A DNA stretch of 64,000 nt from Bacteroidales bacterium UBA4345 (GTDB taxonomy: Bacteria; Bacteroidota; Bacteroidia; Bacteroidales; Paludibacteraceae), in assembly GCA_002396385.1 (NCBI GenBank), contig DGTD01000079.1, positions 1-64,000 on the forward strand, in the 5' to 3' direction. The position numbers were made by a program, and so were the translations under genes. Numbering within the stretch: position 1 is the first letter of the stretch; every line of letters begins with the position of its first letter. A model generated the notes under the pieces. It was not told where the DNA came from, did no database searches, and saw only the letters and a list, made by a program, of their open reading frames with translations. Below are positions 44,704 through 52,631 of the stretch, piece after piece.

Positions 44704-46314
44704 ATGAAGAAGATCCTTTATCCTTTTGGCCTTGCTTTAGCTGTGGTTGTGGGTATCGCGATAGGACACCGCATCACTCAAATGCAGAACACGACAAGAT
44801 TGTGGGGTGGCCGTAACACATTTTCCACATCGGCCGAGGCGGGTAAGTTCGGCGCCTTGTTCAATTTGATTCATGACAAATATGTTGACTCGGTCGATGT
44901 TGACAGTATTGCCGAGGCTGCCATTCCTACTATTTTGGAAAATCTGGACCCGCATACGGTTTATTTGTCAAATACCGATATGCAGATCGCTAACGATGAC
45001 CTTGAAGGCTCGTTCAGCGGAATTGGTGTACAATTTTCTATTGAGGAAGACACTGTCATGATTTCCAATGTTATCAGTGGCGGACCATGTGAGAAAAAAG
45101 GCGTTCGTGCCGGTGACCGAATTGTAAAGGTGGACGATAACGACTTTACGGGCAAAAGCATCAACAATAATTTTGTGGTGAAAACCCTGCGTGGAAAAAA
45201 AGGCTCGCATGTGAAACTGGGTATTTTCCGTAAAGGAAATAAAGATTTGATTGACTTTGATATAGTGCGTGACGATATTTCCGTCAGCAGCATAGATATC
45301 TCGTATATGATAGCGCCTGAGGTCGGATTTGTACGTGTAAACAAGTTCGGTGAAAACACCTACCGCGAGTTTATGCAGTCGTTGATCTCGCTGAAGGCGA
45401 AGGGGGCCAAACGCTTTATTGTTGATTTGCGGGAAAATCCGGGCGGTTATCTGAAAGCTGCTATCGACATGGTGAACGAGTTCCTCATGAAGGATCAGAA
45501 AATTGTATATACCCGTGGACGGACCGACAAAGACCGTGAAGACTATTTTGCCAACGGAAAGGGTCTTTTCCAAGACTATCCGATAACGGTGCTTATTAAC
45601 GAATGGTCGGCTTCGGCAAGCGAAATTTTCGCCGGTGCCATGCAAGACAACGACCGTGGTACGGTTATTGGCCGCCGCTCGTTCGGTAAAGGACTGGTTC
45701 AGCAGTCGTATCCTCTCGATAACTCTTCGGAAGTTCGCCTTACTATTGCCCGTTACTACACTCCTTCGGGCCGTTGTATACAAAAACCCTACAAGAACGA
45801 GAAGATCTACACCGACGAAATTATGGAGCGTTACAGCAAAGGTGAGATGGAAGATTCGTCGAAATATAAACACGACGATCAGGAGGAGAAGTTCACCACT
45901 GTTGGTGGGCGTGTGGTTTATGGCGGTGGTGGCATTACGCCCGATGTCTTTGTCGGAGTCAACAAACAAGGTGTGAATTCTTATTTCCGCGCGTTGAACG
46001 ACCGGGTACTTTACGATTTCGCCTTCTTCTATACCGATTCGAACCGCGAACATCTGTTGAAATATAAGACCAAGGAAGACTTGATAAGGTTCCTGAATTC
46101 TCAAGGGCTGGAACAGAAGCTGGCTGATTATGCAAAGAAAAAGGCTGGCATTAAAGTGAATCCGACTATGTTGAATGAGTCTAAAAGTTTAATACAGAAT
46201 AGATTGAATGCTTGTATAGTTCGCAGTTTCTTTGGCGATGAAGGCTTTTTCAGTGTGTTGAATGAAATAGACCCAGTTGTTAAAAAAGCGCTGTCGTTCA
46301 ATTTGGAAAAGTAA
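44704..46314 (+). CDS. S41 family C-terminal processing peptidase
   Basis: 536 residues with an N-terminal signal/anchor (LYPFGLALAVVVGIAIGHRI). A PDZ domain lies around residues 90-180 (FSGIGVQFSIEEDTVMISNV, CEKKGVRAGDRIVKVDD). The S41 domain has the catalytic serine in NEWSASASEIFAGAM and lysine in GRRSFGKGLVQQSYPL. A periplasmic protease that trims proteins from their C-termini; substrate unknown. The -33 box of the greA promoter lies inside its last codons. Confidence 0.93.
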   Translation: MKKILYPFGLALAVVVGIAIGHRITQMQNTTRLWGGRNTFSTSAEAGKFGALFNLIHDKYVDSVDVDSIAEAAIPTILENLDPHTVYLSNTDMQIANDDLEGSFSGIGVQFSIEEDTVMISNVISGGPCEKKGVRAGDRIVKVDDNDFTGKSINNNFVVKTLRGKKGSHVKLGIFRKGNKDLIDFDIVRDDISVSSIDISYMIAPEVGFVRVNKFGENTYREFMQSLISLKAKGAKRFIVDLRENPGGYLKAAIDMVNEFLMKDQKIVYTRGRTDKDREDYFANGKGLFQDYPITVLINEWSASASEIFAGAMQDNDRGTVIGRRSFGKGLVQQSYPLDNSSEVRLTIARYYTPSGRCIQKPYKNEKIYTDEIMERYSKGEMEDSSKYKHDDQEEKFTTVGGRVVYGGGGITPDVFVGVNKQGVNSYFRALNDRVLYDFAFFYTDSNREHLLKYKTKEDLIRFLNSQGLEQKLADYAKKKAGIKVNPTMLNESKSLIQNRLNACIVRSFFGDEGFFSVLNEIDPVVKKALSFNLEK

Positions 46315-46333
46315 AAAAATAGGCCTACCTTTG
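46302..46333 (+). promoter_or_regulatory. Promoter upstream of the greA leader
   Basis: TTTG at 46302-46305, a 20-bp spacer and TACCTTTG at 46326-46333 match the Bacteroidetes consensus closely. The predicted start, near 46340, lies upstream of the terminator hairpin and 90 bp from the greA ATG. Confidence 0.75.
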
Positions 46334-46360
46334 TGTAACCATAGAGGCGGTTGAATAAAA

Positions 46361-46389
46361 GAGTTCCGGCTTTTGCCGGAATTCTTTTT
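46361..46389 (+). terminator. Terminator hairpin in the greA leader
   Basis: Stem GAGTTCCGGC (46361-46370) / GCCGGAATTC (46375-46384), ten pairs with one G-T, TTTT loop, then TTTTT. It can end the ctpA transcript but also lies between the greA promoter and greA. Confidence 0.85.
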
Positions 46390-46432
46390 GTTATGTATCA
46401 GATAATTAAAAACAAATAAATACAAGAATAAA

Positions 46433-46906
46433 ATGGCTGGATCTTATGTGTCCCAGGCGGGACTTGACAAGATGGTAGAGGAACTGAGACACTTGGAAGG
46501 TGTTGAACGTCCTGCTATCTCAAGGGCTATTGCTGAGGCAAGAGACAAAGGAGACCTTTCGGAAAATGCGGAATACGATGCCGCTAAAGAGGCGCAGGGT
46601 TTGTTAGAGTCGCGCATATCCCTCCTAAAGGAGAAGATTGCGAGTGCGATTGTTATCGACGAGTCGAAGCTGACTACCGACAAGGTGCAAATCCTTAACA
46701 AGGTGGAATTGAAAAACACTAAAAACGGCGCGAAAATGTCGTATACAATTGTGTCGGAGTCGGAGGCCAACTTAAAAGAAGGTAAAATTTCAATCAAAAC
46801 CCCTATTGCACAGGCTCTGCTTGGCAAAAAGGTTGGCGATGTGGTTGAAGTGAAGGTGCCTGCTGGCTCTATTCCGTTTGAAATTATGAACATATCGCTT
46901 TCATAA
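46433..46906 (+). CDS. greA: Transcription elongation factor GreA
   Basis: Rescues backtracked RNA polymerase by stimulating transcript cleavage. The 157 residues comprise an N-terminal coiled coil with the acidic tip EARDKGDLSENAEYDAAKE (Asp41 and Glu44 at the catalytic positions) and the C-terminal FKBP-like domain (SPIAQALLGKKVGD-type segment TPIAQALLGKKVGD). A terminator lies 6 bp after the stop. The leader has its own promoter and an internal terminator. Confidence 0.95.
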   Translation: MAGSYVSQAGLDKMVEELRHLEGVERPAISRAIAEARDKGDLSENAEYDAAKEAQGLLESRISLLKEKIASAIVIDESKLTTDKVQILNKVELKNTKNGAKMSYTIVSESEANLKEGKISIKTPIAQALLGKKVGDVVEVKVPAGSIPFEIMNISLS

Positions 46907-46912
46907 GGTATG

Positions 46913-46938
46913 GGGTGCGTTTTTATGCACCCTTTTTT
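46913..46938 (+). terminator. Terminator after greA
   Basis: Stem GGGTGC (46913-46918) / GCACCC (46927-46932), followed by six T. Confidence 0.88.
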
Positions 46939-47000
46939 GTTTCATCCCTATCCCGACCAGAAATGGCCGTTTATTCTTCCTTAAATACAAACACAATACT

Positions 47001-47402
47001 ATGGCAACCATTTTTACAAGAATCGTGAAAGGTGAAATTCCTTCCTACAAAATAGCAGAAGACGAGAACTATTATGCTTTTCTCGATATAAATCCTTTGA
47101 AAAAGGGGCATACTCTTGTTATCCCGAAGAAGTTCGAGGAAGACTACATCTTTAACCTCGACGATGAAACCCTTTCAGGACTCACCCTTTTTGCAAAGAA
47201 GGTGGCTAAGGCAATTAAAGCCGCTATACCGTGTCAACGAGTAGGAGTCGCAGTGCTTGGAATGGAGGTGCCGCATGTGCACATTCATCTGGTTCCACTT
47301 GACCAGGAAAACGATTTGAACTTCCGCAACGAGAAATTGCAGTTGTCGGCTGAAGAAATGGCGGATATAGCCAAGCGTATCAACGCACAGTTCGGCAAAT
47401 AA
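47001..47402 (+). CDS. HIT family nucleotide-binding protein
   Basis: 133 residues: FTRIVKGEIPSYKIAEDENY at the start, LDINPLKKGHTLVIPKK, and the histidine triad VPHVHIHLVPL near the C-terminus. HIT proteins hydrolyse nucleoside phosphoramidates or similar adducts in the cytoplasm; the physiological substrate is not evident. No clear promoter lies in the 62 bases between the greA terminator and the start. Confidence 0.93.
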   Translation: MATIFTRIVKGEIPSYKIAEDENYYAFLDINPLKKGHTLVIPKKFEEDYIFNLDDETLSGLTLFAKKVAKAIKAAIPCQRVGVAVLGMEVPHVHIHLVPLDQENDLNFRNEKLQLSAEEMADIAKRINAQFGK

Positions 47403-47436
47403 CAACTTACCCATAATCTTCCAATATTAGACAAAG

Positions 47437-48537
47437 ATGCCAGAAACTGACATCGTAAATACTGTATCAGATTCAACTGCCCCTACCCACGTTCAGAATC
47501 CCGAGGCGGTGATTCTGCCTCCACAAGCGAACGAAGTGATAGAGGTTATACCGTATCCGGTCGATACGGTTGCTGTTTGGCGTCCTAAACGTGTTGAGAA
47601 AATCGATACGTTTTATATATCGGCCTTCGATTTCCCGACAACGGTGATGGATACTTCGTATCTTGACAGTTGTCTGGACCAAGAATGCGTTTCAACTCCC
47701 GATGCGTTGGCCTCGGCTGTCCATGTGCCTGTGTCGGCAGAGGAACTCGCTTACGACAGCATTTTCGCCAAACTGACCGATGTGTGCGACACTACTTTTT
47801 GTGTGGAAAATGGCCAAGTGACTGAGTCGGCGAAAGAAAAGTATGTGGGTTTTGAGGGAATACCGAAAGTGGAGTGCCTGCAAAACCAGTTCTGGTTTGC
47901 GCCTCTTTTGTTTGCAGTCTTCTTCTGTTATGGACTGATATTCGCACTGCGATCGAAATCTGTGCTCCGCGATACAAAGGAATTTTTCTCGTTGAAGCAC
48001 TATAGCAGTGCGTCGGCCGAGTTTTCTAACGAACAGAAAGTGCAATACCGTTTCGCTCTGAATGTGTTGTCTGTTGTCAGCATTTCTATATTTGTTGTAC
48101 AGGCATTTCCGGCTTGCTTTCCGAAGGTGGGGCCGAGGTCCTATCTGCTGGCTGTTGCTTTATGTGCGGTGCTGTCGGCGGCCTATGTGGTGTTTAAACA
48201 GATAACGGCGGCTTATTTGGGCTATGTGTTCTTTAATAAATATGTCAGACGCGAGTGGAGCCATAGGTTCCTCTATTTGTGGGGCGCTTTGGGGATGGTA
48301 TTGTTTCCTGTCAGCCTCTGTCTGTCGTTCGGTCCGGTTGGAGTGGCCCGCACACTACTCCATGTAGGGATAGGGGCGGCATGCCTGGCTGAGTTTTTAC
48401 TGGTGCTGTATGATATTGTCCGCTTTTTCAGATTCAGATTTTCAATTCTCTATTTAATTTTGTACCTTTGCACACTCGAATTTCTACCCCTAGCGGCTTT
48501 GCTGTTCGGGTATTATAATGCAATTGCTACTGTTTAA
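47437..48537 (+). CDS. DUF4271 membrane protein
   Basis: 366 residues. The first ~150 are polar and proline/valine rich without membrane segments. About seven hydrophobic helices follow from residue 153 to the end (FWFAPLLFAVFFCYGLIFAL first). The type matches DUF4271, usually found just before hemD in Bacteroidetes; function unknown. A possible promoter for hemD is embedded in its last codons. Confidence 0.82.
   Translation: MPETDIVNTVSDSTAPTHVQNPEAVILPPQANEVIEVIPYPVDTVAVWRPKRVEKIDTFYISAFDFPTTVMDTSYLDSCLDQECVSTPDALASAVHVPVSAEELAYDSIFAKLTDVCDTTFCVENGQVTESAKEKYVGFEGIPKVECLQNQFWFAPLLFAVFFCYGLIFALRSKSVLRDTKEFFSLKHYSSASAEFSNEQKVQYRFALNVLSVVSISIFVVQAFPACFPKVGPRSYLLAVALCAVLSAAYVVFKQITAAYLGYVFFNKYVRREWSHRFLYLWGALGMVLFPVSLCLSFGPVGVARTLLHVGIGAACLAEFLLVLYDIVRFFRFRFSILYLILYLCTLEFLPLAALLFGYYNAIATV
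48439..48470 (+). promoter_or_regulatory. Possible internal promoter for hemD
   Basis: TACCTTTG at 48463-48470, with TTTTC at 48439-48443 at a 19-bp spacing, inside the end of the DUF4271 gene. hemD starts 86 bp downstream. Confidence 0.4.
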
Positions 48538-48556
48538 ATTTATACCATAATTAGAG

Positions 48557-49327
48557 ATGCAAAAGATAAAGAGAATTTTGGTTTCCCAACCGAAGCCATC
48601 TTCAGACAAATCTCCTTATTTTGATATTGAAAAGAAGTATGGGATAAAACTCGACTTTAAACCTTTTATTCGCATTGAACCTGTAGCGGCGAAAGAATTC
48701 CGTACTCAGAAAGTGAACATCCTAGACCATACGGCTATTCTGTTTACTGCGAAAGTCGGTATTGACCACTTCTTCCGTCTTTGTGAGGAAATGAGAATAA
48801 CCGTTCCCGACGATATGAAGTACTTCTGTGTGTCGGAACAGGTTTCTCTTTATCTTCAGAAGTACATCCAGTATCGCAAACGCAAAATGTTTTATGGGGC
48901 AACTAGCAAATTGGAGGATTTGGTTGCCGTTATTACAAAACATACCGACGAAAAATATCTCGTCGTTATGTCTGATGTACACGAAGTGAACAAGTGCGTA
49001 GAACAGAAGAAGGACATTATTGACTATTTGGAAGAAATTAATGCCAACTATACGAAGGCTGTTATGTATAAGACGGTTAGTACCGACTTTACCAAAGATC
49101 CTGATTTCAACTACGACATGTTTATGTTCTTCAGTCCTTCGGGTATCACTTCGCTTTATGCGAACTTCCCTAATTTCGAACAGGGCGACATTAAGATAGG
49201 CTGTTTCGGCCCGACTACTATCAAGGCTGCTAAAGATAAGGGGCTTGTCGTTAATGTAGAAGCTCCTACTCCTGAAAATCCGTCTATGGCTGCGGCCCTC
49301 GACGCTTTCTTGAAGTCTCAGAAATAA
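48557..49327 (+). CDS. hemD: Uroporphyrinogen-III synthase family protein
   Basis: Closes hydroxymethylbilane to uroporphyrinogen III in haem synthesis. 256 residues with weak but typical landmarks: KRILVSQPKPSSDKSPYFD at the start, AILFTAKVGIDHFFRL, MFMFFSPSGITSLYANF and IGCFGPTTIKAAKDKGLVV. HemD sequences diverge strongly, so the call also uses the DUF4271-hemD-rnpA-yidD order seen in this phylum. A terminator-like hairpin separates it from rnpA. Confidence 0.88.
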   Translation: MQKIKRILVSQPKPSSDKSPYFDIEKKYGIKLDFKPFIRIEPVAAKEFRTQKVNILDHTAILFTAKVGIDHFFRLCEEMRITVPDDMKYFCVSEQVSLYLQKYIQYRKRKMFYGATSKLEDLVAVITKHTDEKYLVVMSDVHEVNKCVEQKKDIIDYLEEINANYTKAVMYKTVSTDFTKDPDFNYDMFMFFSPSGITSLYANFPNFEQGDIKIGCFGPTTIKAAKDKGLVVNVEAPTPENPSMAAALDAFLKSQK

Positions 49328-49348
49328 GTTACTCTTTATACAGGTATA

Positions 49349-49391
49349 GGGGTGAGAAGGCAGGGCTCTGTTAACTCATCCCTTTTGTTTT
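49349..49391 (+). terminator. Terminator-like hairpin between hemD and rnpA
   Basis: Stem GGGGTGAG (49349-49356) / CTCATCCC (49375-49382), eight pairs with one G-T, then TTTTGTTTT. It ends 17 bp before the rnpA start. Confidence 0.75.
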
Positions 49392-49408
49392 AATAGCGTG
49401 ATTTTTAT

Positions 49409-49792
49409 ATGGAAGAAAGAAGGTACACATTCCCCAAAGAGGAGCACCTCTACGGACAGACGTCGGTCGATACCCTGTTCCGGAAAGGTAAGTCCTTCTT
49501 GGCCTTCCCCGTCAAAGTGACTTTTCTGGTTACAACCGACGAGGTGCCGGTTCGCTGTATGGTGGTTGCTCCAAAAAAGAAATTCAAACATGCGGTCGAC
49601 CGTAACCGTGTAAAACGCCAGTTGCGTGAGGCATACCGCAAAAACAAGTGGGGGTTGGCTGACTGGGCTGAGGCTCATCAACAACAGTTGCACCTCAGTA
49701 TGGTATATGTGGCCGACAGATTGATGCCAAGTAGTGTGGTTGAACGGAAAATAAAGGCTGCGTTAGAAAAATTACAGGAGAAACTGGAATGA
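49409..49792 (+). CDS. rnpA: Ribonuclease P protein component
   Basis: The protein subunit that helps RNase P RNA cut tRNA leaders. 127 residues with the conserved helix [20 protein letters not shown] and the preceding [11 protein letters not shown] strand. It overlaps yidD by four bases (ATGA). No promoter fits between the terminator-like hairpin and its start, so expression must come by read-through from upstream. Confidence 0.93.
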   Translation: MEERRYTFPKEEHLYGQTSVDTLFRKGKSFLAFPVKVTFLVTTDEVPVRCMVVAPKKKFKHAVDRNRVKRQLREAYRKNKWGLADWAEAHQQQLHLSMVYVADRLMPSSVVERKIKAALEKLQEKLE

Positions 49793-50037
49793 GCCGATGG
49801 GTTGTTTTACTGCGTAAGGCGTTTCTTCTGCCGGTTTTCTTTTATAAGCGATGTGTGTCGCCGATGTTTCCTTCTGTTTGCCGTTATACGCCTACTTGTT
49901 CGCAATATATGGTAGAGGCTGTGCTGAAGCATGGTGTTGTTAAGGGCACTTGGTTGGGCATAAAGCGTGTTTTGAGGTGTAACCCGTGGTGGGGTGGACA
50001 CGGATACGACCCTGTCCCCGATGAGTTCCACTGGTAA
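49789..50037 (+). CDS. yidD: Membrane protein insertion efficiency factor YidD
   Basis: 82 residues with the family signature [36 protein letters not shown] and [15 protein letters not shown]. It helps YidC insert inner-membrane proteins. Coupled to rnpA by a four-base overlap, the usual arrangement. The next gene, 7 bp away, converges on it. Confidence 0.95.
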   Translation: MSRWVVLLRKAFLLPVFFYKRCVSPMFPSVCRYTPTCSQYMVEAVLKHGVVKGTWLGIKRVLRCNPWWGGHGYDPVPDEFHW

Positions 50038-50044
50038 TGGGGCG

Positions 50045-50950
50045 TTATGCGATCTGGTTCAGTCCGAGGGTGACAAAACCCATAATAAACCCCAGTAAGG
50101 CACCTAGCCAGACAATAGCCTTCAACTCTTTGTCCATAATGCCGAAAATAAGGTCTTCCATTTCTTTGACTTCCATTTCTTTTATCTTGTTCTCCACCAT
50201 CTGTTGAACGTTTACGGTCTCCATCATCTTGGGAAGTCTTTCTATAATAGTATTTTTATAGAGGCGTATAATACCCCTTCTCAAGGCATCAATTTGTTCT
50301 TGTTTGTTGGCAAGCAACTGTCTTATTGGACGGTTCTCAAAGTCGCCCACACTGTTGGCAATCATTTCGTGCGATAAAGGTCTGGCGTAAACAGCCAACA
50401 TATCGGTAATGGTGTCAGCAATGTCTTGCTTTAGTGATTTGCCTTTAGCCGAAATATAAACCGACTCGATAAAGTTTGCGTTGTTTTTGAATCCGTCTAC
50501 AGCCAGTTCTGCTATTTTTATTCCCAGTTCCTTATCGGTCAGTTTCTCTGTAACAATGTCTGTAATACTTCCGATGACCTCTCTTTCGATGTGTGCGACC
50601 TCTTCTTCGCCTAAAAAAGAAGAAATTTTATCTCGGATGGACTGTTGTTCGTTCTGAAGTTTGGTGGCAAGAGTCGAAATTGCGTTGTCAATTTTCCCGA
50701 CAACATCGTCCGACAGTAGGTTTTCACGCAGGACCTCTTCCGTCATCAACTTCTCGCTAATCATCTGTGCTATCGATTCTGCCATACGGTCTTTTTCTTT
50801 GGGAATCAGTCCGGGCGTAAACGGAATTTTGAAGCCGAACAGGTATTTTGCCTTGTAGGGGTGAAACAGCATTCTGATGGCCATATCGTTGGTGATATAG
50901 CCAATAACTGCTCCCGCAAGTGGTGTGAGAATGTATGAGATTGGAATCAT
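50045..50950 (-). CDS. DUF445 family membrane protein
   Basis: 301 residues. The N-terminal segment PISYILTPLAGAVIGYITND, with IRMLFHP and FTPGLIPKEKDRMAESIAQM, is the DUF445/YheB signature. A long charged helical region follows, and the last ~22 residues form a second membrane helix (VWLGALLGFIMGFVTLGLN), so both ends sit in the membrane. Function unknown; Bacillus YheB is linked to spore coat, which does not apply here. The 74-base upstream gap shows nothing clear. Confidence 0.9.
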   Translation of the reverse strand: MIPISYILTPLAGAVIGYITNDMAIRMLFHPYKAKYLFGFKIPFTPGLIPKEKDRMAESIAQMISEKLMTEEVLRENLLSDDVVGKIDNAISTLATKLQNEQQSIRDKISSFLGEEEVAHIEREVIGSITDIVTEKLTDKELGIKIAELAVDGFKNNANFIESVYISAKGKSLKQDIADTITDMLAVYARPLSHEMIANSVGDFENRPIRQLLANKQEQIDALRRGIIRLYKNTIIERLPKMMETVNVQQMVENKIKEMEVKEMEDLIFGIMDKELKAIVWLGALLGFIMGFVTLGLNQIA

Positions 50951-51024
50951 AGTTTTTTACGCACTCGTTACTCTGGATGATTTGTGGCAATCTGAGGTTG
51001 TCGAAGGTGTGATAGGGATGGAAA

Positions 51025-51918
51025 TCACAACTTTTTGATATCATCAAGAGAAAGTCCTGTGATATCGGAAATGTCCTGCAATGGGTAGCCTTTTGATTTC
51101 ATACGGCGGGCGTTTTCTTTCTTCTCTCCTAATCGTCCTTCTTCGCGTCCTTCTTCGCGTCCTTCTTCTCGACCTTCGGCAAATCCGTCTTCCTTGGCGG
51201 TGTTAATCACGTCGTTTTGAATTCTGATGTTGTCTAGGTGGTGTTCGTATGCCAGCCGCTCTTCGCGTGTCATGGAAATATATTTCAGTTTTTCCCGGGC
51301 TTCTTGGAGCCCAGGAACTGTAGTGTCGTCTTTAATTTTACCGTTTTTTATGTATTCCATCCATTCCTCTATTGGGGTTTTAGCCAGTTCGTTGAACTGG
51401 TTGACCCTGATGAGGTAGTATTCGGGAAATACGTTGCCGGCAGACCATTTCCGGAATGTATCTTGTTGCTTTCTGGTGATGTGTAGAATGTCGTCGGTAA
51501 ATACACCTTTGAATTCGGTTTTCCCATGGTACAGGTAGTCTTTCCCTGTCCCTAAGTCGAAGTAGATGATGTTGACAGAGTACACTTTCTTCACCTTGTC
51601 GTAATCGCTACCCAAAGAGACGTGTTCGCAAATAGCCTTGCTTACCCCGTAAAGTATGCGTTCCAGAAAATAAACCTCTCGTGAGAGTTGTACTTCTACT
51701 ATGATGATCTCGTCTTTAGAGTTTCGTGCCTTAATGTCTACGCGGTTGAACTTGTCGTCGTAGCTATCTTGGTTGCTTTCACTTTCAAGAATCTCGGTAA
51801 TGGTGATTTTTTCCTCGAGAAGAACGGTCAACAGTCCTTCCAATACTCCAAAATTGGCTTTGTCGCGAAGCATCCGCTTCACGGCCCAATCGAAATGAAT
51901 GTATTTCTCCTCTGCCAT
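51025..51918 (-). CDS. Rpn/PDDEXK-family nuclease (transposase-like)
   Basis: 297 residues. The N-terminal FDWAVKRMLRDKANFGVLEG, with NRVDIKARNSKDEIIIVEVQ, shows the PD-(D/E)XK core (D, then E-x-Q), as in the Rpn recombination-promoting nuclease / PDDEXK_2 group. A hydrophilic region and the tail REEGREEGREEG follow, then KGYPLQDISDITGLSLDDI, the short helical ending common in this family. These genes are frequent accessory genes in Bacteroidetes. A near-perfect promoter lies upstream. Confidence 0.88.
   Translation of the reverse strand: MAEEKYIHFDWAVKRMLRDKANFGVLEGLLTVLLEEKITITEILESESNQDSYDDKFNRVDIKARNSKDEIIIVEVQLSREVYFLERILYGVSKAICEHVSLGSDYDKVKKVYSVNIIYFDLGTGKDYLYHGKTEFKGVFTDDILHITRKQQDTFRKWSAGNVFPEYYLIRVNQFNELAKTPIEEWMEYIKNGKIKDDTTVPGLQEAREKLKYISMTREERLAYEHHLDNIRIQNDVINTAKEDGFAEGREEGREEGREEGRLGEKKENARRMKSKGYPLQDISDITGLSLDDIKKL
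51134..51169. repeat. In-frame 12-bp tandem repeat in the Rpn-type gene
   Basis: Three copies of CGTCCTTCTTCG on the plus strand, the third ending in T, encoding repeated REEG near residues 250-262. A degenerate fourth unit follows. Confidence 0.85.
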
Positions 51919-51943
51919 AGCTACCGATTTTTACTATTATATA

Positions 51944-51974
51944 CAAAGTTACGTCTTTTCTGTTATAACCCAAA
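51944..51974 (-). promoter_or_regulatory. Promoter of the Rpn-type nuclease gene
   Basis: Minus-strand TTTG (plus CAAA at 51971-51974), a 19-bp spacer and TAACTTTG (plus CAAAGTTA at 51944-51951), 25 bp upstream of the start codon. Confidence 0.75.
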
Positions 51975-52027
51975 TACTTGTATTCCCTCTTTGTCAACTT
52001 GTGAACTTTTATGCGCAGAAAAGATAA

Positions 52028-52065
52028 AAAGGCGGATGTCTGTTGTTTTCGCAGCATCCGCCTTT
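52028..52065 (-). terminator. Terminator of the lipoprotein/C10 peptidase operon
   Basis: Perfect 11-bp stem AAAGGCGGATG (52028-52038) / CATCCGCCTTT (52055-52065). On the minus strand it is followed by a T-rich tract. Confidence 0.88.
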
Positions 52066-52089
52066 GTTCGCCTATTTGTTTTCTTCCTG

Positions 52090-52620
52090 TTATTTCCCTT
52101 CTTGTATGAATTCTACATGACTAAACAAGTCCCCATTCTCGAATGTAAAATTGAAGAAACGGGTAGGCCCGTTGTTCTCATCAACTACTATCGTGTGTTC
52201 CTTCTGTTCGTTTTTAACCTCAACTGTCAACCATTTGCAGATGTCGTCTTTGTTGTTGGCAGGATATAAAGCGCCCGCATCTAATTGTCGTTTGACAAGT
52301 TCTCTCTCTTCGTCTTCGTCTGTTACTTTGTAAAACGTAGTATAAAGATGATAGTCGGAGAATGTTGAATCTAAACTTGTTTTGATGTTTGCTATCCCAG
52401 GTCTCTTGTTTTTGCACTTAAGGATGTACACACCTCCGGAAGCAGGAACTTGGAACTTGTAGATGCTTGAAGCCTCGTTGTATGAATAGGCTTCTGAACA
52501 TTCCCACTCTATGGGGCTTGCAGATGGGAATGGAACATCGTCGGAGTCGTCATCATCGCTGCTACATGCGGCAATTGTCGCTATAAACAATAGTGAAAAA
52601 TAAAATTTAAGTAATTTCAT
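52090..52620 (-). CDS. Surface-exposed-type lipoprotein downstream of a C10 peptidase
   Basis: 176 residues with a lipoprotein signal ending IAACSSDDDDSDD. The acidic run just after the cysteine is like the Bacteroidetes export signal that sends lipoproteins to the cell surface. The mature part is beta-rich (IYKFQVPASGGVYILKC, FNFTFENGDLFSHVEFIQEG) and ends like a BACON-type domain. It starts 11 bp after the C10 peptidase gene. In Bacteroides fragilis C10 proteases are coupled to small lipoprotein inhibitors; I infer a similar role but cannot show homology. Confidence 0.78.
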   Translation of the reverse strand: MKLLKFYFSLLFIATIAACSSDDDDSDDVPFPSASPIEWECSEAYSYNEASSIYKFQVPASGGVYILKCKNKRPGIANIKTSLDSTFSDYHLYTTFYKVTDEDEERELVKRQLDAGALYPANNKDDICKWLTVEVKNEQKEHTIVVDENNGPTRFFNFTFENGDLFSHVEFIQEGK

Positions 52621-52631
52621 GATGCTAAGTT

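Noticed and set aside
51134..51169. Short tandem repeats as a CRISPR array
   Set aside because: The 12-bp units are contiguous, without spacers, and encode part of a protein; no cas gene is in the window.
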